From contig OX578283.1 of the NCBI GenBank assembly GCA_951217055.1, positions 3,412,203 to 3,476,202 on the forward strand: a stretch of DNA of 64,000 bases. The letters run 5' to 3'. The notes beneath the pieces are model-generated. The model did not search any database, was not told the DNA's origin, and saw only the letters and a program-made list of their open reading frames with translations. The position numbers and the translations under genes were made by a program. The DNA comes from Gerris lacustris (Eukaryota; Arthropoda; Insecta; Hemiptera; Gerridae). This document shows positions 40,101-45,100 of this stretch, piece after piece. Position 1 is the first letter of the stretch. Each line of letters starts with the position of its first letter.

Positions 40101-42128
40101 GCCGTTACATGTTTCTTAAAACCCTCTCCCCATCTCAGTCACATAAAATTGTATTTATTGGAATACACTACCTTTATATCTTCCGCCCCTTACATTTCTA
40201 TGGAACCGAAACAGATTAATAGATGTTCTTACTATTTCCTAATTATTCTAAATCTGTTTATTTTTAACAAAAATACCGGGTATTCCTCGTGTTAGAACGT
40301 TGGAATATACACCTGTAAACTATACTAGGAACAATTTTATACATTTTTAATAGACAATAAAAGTAGAAACTCCAATTATCTTAATTATTCATAAATCTGA
40401 ACAGGCCCTGGTTCCAATTTGTACATAGTTTTTGGCCCGTCCGGATTAAACGGATGTCCGGACTAGCGGGGTCCGGATAAGCGAGACTCTACTGTATTTG
40501 ATTGAAGGAGTAGGGGCTGAGTGGCGTGACTTGGGTGGCGACGTGTGACAGGCTCAATTGAAAACAATGGGTCGACCGTATAGTTCCACCCGGCAGGTGG
40601 CGCCACCTCGTGTGACAGGTTCCGTCTATTCTCATAGACGATCGGGTAGCGCCACCCAGGTGGTGCTACCCGGGTGGCGAAGTGTGTCACCCCCCTAAGC
40701 TGGTTGCTTAGTGCAAATGCTATCTTAATACTCTTGGACAACTTAACAAGGTACAATTGATATGGGTTCCTGGACATTGTGGCATTGAGGGAAATGAGAT
40801 TGCTGACCATTTAGCTAAAACGGGTTCCAATTCGACCCCAATTACACCCGAACCAGTTGTTGGCGTACCACGTTGTGGACTGAAACATTCCATAAGGACA
40901 TTCATGAGGTTAGATATGAACAGAATATGGAACACTGCTTCAGGTATGCGACAATCTTAAATGATGATCCGGGAACCATCTCAGCATCTTACCAGATCGC
41001 TGCTCTCTGAGTATTTAACCTAATAACTTAATTGGGGGGGGGGGGGGGGGGGGGGGTAAGGTGAGGATAACTTTCTGAGAAAAAAGGATCTTCAGCATAA
41101 CACCAGTGCCACAGCTCTGGTCGTTTCTGCGAAAATAATACAGAACAATTCCAACAATCTCGACAATGATCACAATAAACAAAATATTGATTATAAAAAT
41201 GTAAAATTTTGAATTATCGTTCCAAGCTATTTTTATCACGCTAGAGGTTGATATCATTAACGGTGATTACATTAAATAGCATGCTCTATATTTCTGATGA
41301 CAATGCAAAGTATTATTATTTTTAAAGTGTGTTTAACACTCCATTCCCATACATTTGTCTTTAGTTAATATTTGTTATCTGCATTTTTCTTTGTATTTTC
41401 AAATAATTTTCTTTTTAAAGATATTGACGTTATACAGTATGCAAGTTACAAGTTGTGACTTTTGACACTCAGATTGGCCAACCTAAATGAGAAAAAAAAA
41501 TAAAGCCACTGCCTGTGGGAGGGGTGGAGTCAGTGACATTTGTGTTTGTCTAGTTGGCCGGGCCCGACCTTCTAGAATTTAAAATCCTGACTTCTCATTG
41601 GCTCCCCACCCCAATTTTTTTAATATTCCCGCCCTGTCAAAAGTCACAACTCATAACGTGCAAACCATAATTACATTTGTCTAAAAGTAAGTTGTCTACA
41701 AAATATCAAGACAACAACAAAGTTTATATTCTAACTGAATTCATTGATATTAATTATAAATCAATATCAATTTTTAGATTTTAATAGTTATATATTTATG
41801 ATAAATGTTGTTGTTTTTATGTTATATACATATTATGTTGTTACCATGTTAAAGGAGCATGTACAAAGGAAAAACTAACTTCACACACAGTGTTGATACT
41901 TCGACAAACATATCAAGTAAGTCCAATTATTTATTTATATTTTTTTTTGTGTGTGTGTGTGTGTGCATTTGCATATTTAATTATAAATCATTAATATTTT
42001 GTAACAGAAGGTATGTGATTATTCTGAAAAATGCACTTTTTTTGTCTCCGATTTTAAAAATTCCAAGAGAAAAAAAAAAGAAATTCGTTTCAGACATGAG
42101 GGAATATTTGGTTGATTGATTGATCTCA

Positions 42129-42175
<47 letters not shown>

Positions 42176-45100
42176 TGCTCAATTTTTGTGAACTAACTTA
42201 TTTTATAAAACATCAGAGACACATGACTGATAAATTCCCCATGACATGTATGGTTCGGAATATATTCAACTTTAACAATTAATGATGCTTACTGCATAAA
42301 ATCTTGAATGTGTAGTAATGTAATCCTCATGTTTTATTTACATATTATGTAATAGTACATTACGCATCGAGTGCGGAAAGTAGCATTTTGCATGCGAGTG
42401 TGGAGTTTGCACCCGAGCGACAGCGAGTGTAGTAAAACCACGCGAGCAAAGCAAAATGCCGTTTTCGCACGAGTTGCGTACCGTACTTTATCTACGATTG
42501 TTAGATTTAAATAATAAATACAAAAAAAATAAACTTGTTTGTAAGTTAGTATCTCTCTCTCGATAAAGATAGCATTAATTCATTAGTTGTATTTTTTGCC
42601 GAATTAATTAATTCTGGAGGAGTATTATTCTCCACATTTTCGTCAAAGTCACTTGATGTATGTAAACAAACTCGCTAATTGTGCGTAGAGCTGAAAAATT
42701 CCTCTTCTTTACCGCCCTAGGGTGGTAAAGAAGAGGAATTCTTCAGTACTATGAGACGCGCATACGCAATGAATACAAGTAGGTAAAGAATCACTTTCTA
42801 CGCATCTAAACAGAGATACAATGTTTATATTTCGTATCAATCGTAGATAAAATTTAATTATGTTAATTTAATTTTTTTTTTCAGGGAAAAATGGCAGTTG
42901 TGCATCAGGTGGTTCCAGAATACAAGAATTCTTCTCGTTCCTGTAAGTTGTATTGGATTAATCTTGATATTTATATTATTATACAAGTATTCTATACTCT
43001 TTTTACAATTGGTATTGTCTTTTTGGCAGCACGGGAAAATCAAAAAAAATAAGGAGAGGTTTCAATGAGAGCACTGGATTTTGAATTCGAGAAGTCGGGC
43101 CAACTAGGCAAGTAAACATTTCACTGGACCCACCCCTCCCACAGACATAGGGGCTTTATTTTTTCCCTCATGTAGGTTGGCCAATCTGACTGTCAAAAGT
43201 TAATATTAATTGTAAAAAGGGTATAGGAAATATGAATTGACTTGTTTTATTAGTACTTGGTTTAGTTTCTTTGTTGACTGATTGTCTCAGCTAATGTTTA
43301 AACTGTTTGTTGAATATTACAGGAACTGTAGTCGAGATAGTCAGTATACTGCTGTTATAGCTCAACAGATAAAGGATCTTATCATTAACACTGCTTACCT
43401 CAACAATAGACCTTCCAAGGTAAATTACCTTTAACCAGATAAAATATTAACTATAACTTAGGCTATTAAGTATAACACACCAGAACAGACGAATTGAATC
43501 GAAAGTCAATATTGTCTTGGAGGGGAAAACCTGTTGTCACACAACACAATTTATCAGTTTTTTTGCCTCTTCACCCTAAATCAAAATTAAATAATATACA
43601 AGGACTGTCCAGAAAGTAACAAAAAGAAGTTTTAAATAAAAAATAAAAAATAAATAAAAATCATTATATACATTTTGAAAGGTAAAGTCTTTGGATATTT
43701 TTCTTCATAATCACCATTTAATTAAGGCATTTTTATCATACCATGGCATTTATCATACACAAGCTTTTCAATGCCCTCTCTGTAGAAATCGAATATCTTT
43801 AGAAATAGTCACCTGCGATTTCTGCGTTTGGCCCAGGCCAAAACGTATGTTACGTTCTGGACAGCCCTTGTTGTTTAAAGTTGTAATAGGTTCTAGTACT
43901 AGATGGGTAGGACGAACCACTCATTGGATCCTAGCAATTAGGCCTTATTGTGGCCCATTTTTGAACCCCATGGTAGAGAGTTGCAGCCACTTCACAAATA
44001 TATCTCTGTACAATGTACCTCTGTAGCGAGTATGGAGTGACCATTAGTAAGCCATGTAAATCATAGGACTGAGTTGCAGGATCGAACCCACAGCACAACC
44101 TTCCTCAATTCATTAATAGGCGAGCAGACATGGCCAATCTTAATCCATACAGCCACGGCTGGCTCCCTTATATATTTTAAATTAATTTCTAATTTTTTTT
44201 TGTTTTCAGGCAGTTGAGGAATTGGCTAATCAGTTAAACTGGGGTCTAGTCAAGTATTATGTCTGTGAGAACAAGATGCATCAACCTGTCATCTACTTTG
44301 CTAGCGTGAGTCTTCTACTTTTATAACCTGAGACAGGACGTTTATGACTTTTATTTTTCCATCTCATGACCTTTATTCTATGACTTTTATTATCCTGTTT
44401 TATGACCTCTATTTCGTTTTAGCAAAAAGTATGACGTTTATTTTCACTGTGAAAATTTAGCCTTTTTTAGCGAAAATTTAGCGTTATTTTGGAGGGTAAC
44501 AGTCAAAAGAAAGATTTCAATATTTCATAAATACAGAATTATATTTACAATATATAATAAATAATAATAATTAGCAGAATGCTTCAACGTTGTAAAAAAT
44601 AATCATATGTTGTTCTATATTATCCAGCGTTAAATTGGCTCTTTTGCCTGTCAGTAGAACTTTAAACTTGGAAAAATACCATTGCTTTTCGCCCTTCAGG
44701 CAATTTCCGAACTTCTTTGCCCTTTAGTCGGGCAGCTATGGCCTGGGCCTGTTCCCATCCATGATTCAAATTTTGATGTTTTTTTAACAAAATGGCATGA
44801 AAAAATAAACACTTTCCACACGTGTTATATATTTTTGTAATCTAATCCTCAATACCTTTCATTATATACCTCACTCAAAATGTAAAAAAAAAAAAAAATT
44901 CCCCCGTGACAGGAATTAGCCGCCATCTTGGATTCCCAGTAATTCATATCGAATTGCTATTCTTATTTTTCTATGGCCCAGCAGAAAGCACATTTTGTAT
45001 ATTTTTTCATATTTTTAGAAACAGCGGAAATATATTTTTAAGGGAGGGGGGGGGGGGGGGGGGGTACACACAAAATTTTGATGTTTTTTGACAGCTGACT

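Larger units (their letters stand above)
39302..40960 (+). pseudogene. LINE RNase H domain, broken by nested insertions
   Basis: The 39302-39460 part reads FTDGSRINELSWAGVFCAEP and AEIYAILACS in one frame. After a disrupted stretch, 39480-39550 reads RQIRIYSDSQAAIKALVAP. The frame resumes at 40699 and gives IWVPGHCGIEGNEIADHLAK. These are the RNase H motifs (TDGS, AE, SDSQAA, WVPGH, NEIAD) found at the end of Jockey/R1-type non-LTR retrotransposon ORF2. All four acidic catalytic positions are present, but there is at least one stop/frameshift near 39465 and an in-frame TAG just after the insertion point. The reverse transcriptase is missing. It is a dead intronic fragment (intron 8). Confidence 0.85.

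Noticed and set aside
43691..44026. 111-codon plus-strand frame
   Set aside because: Antisense to the mariner transposase end over its first third and otherwise unrecognisable.
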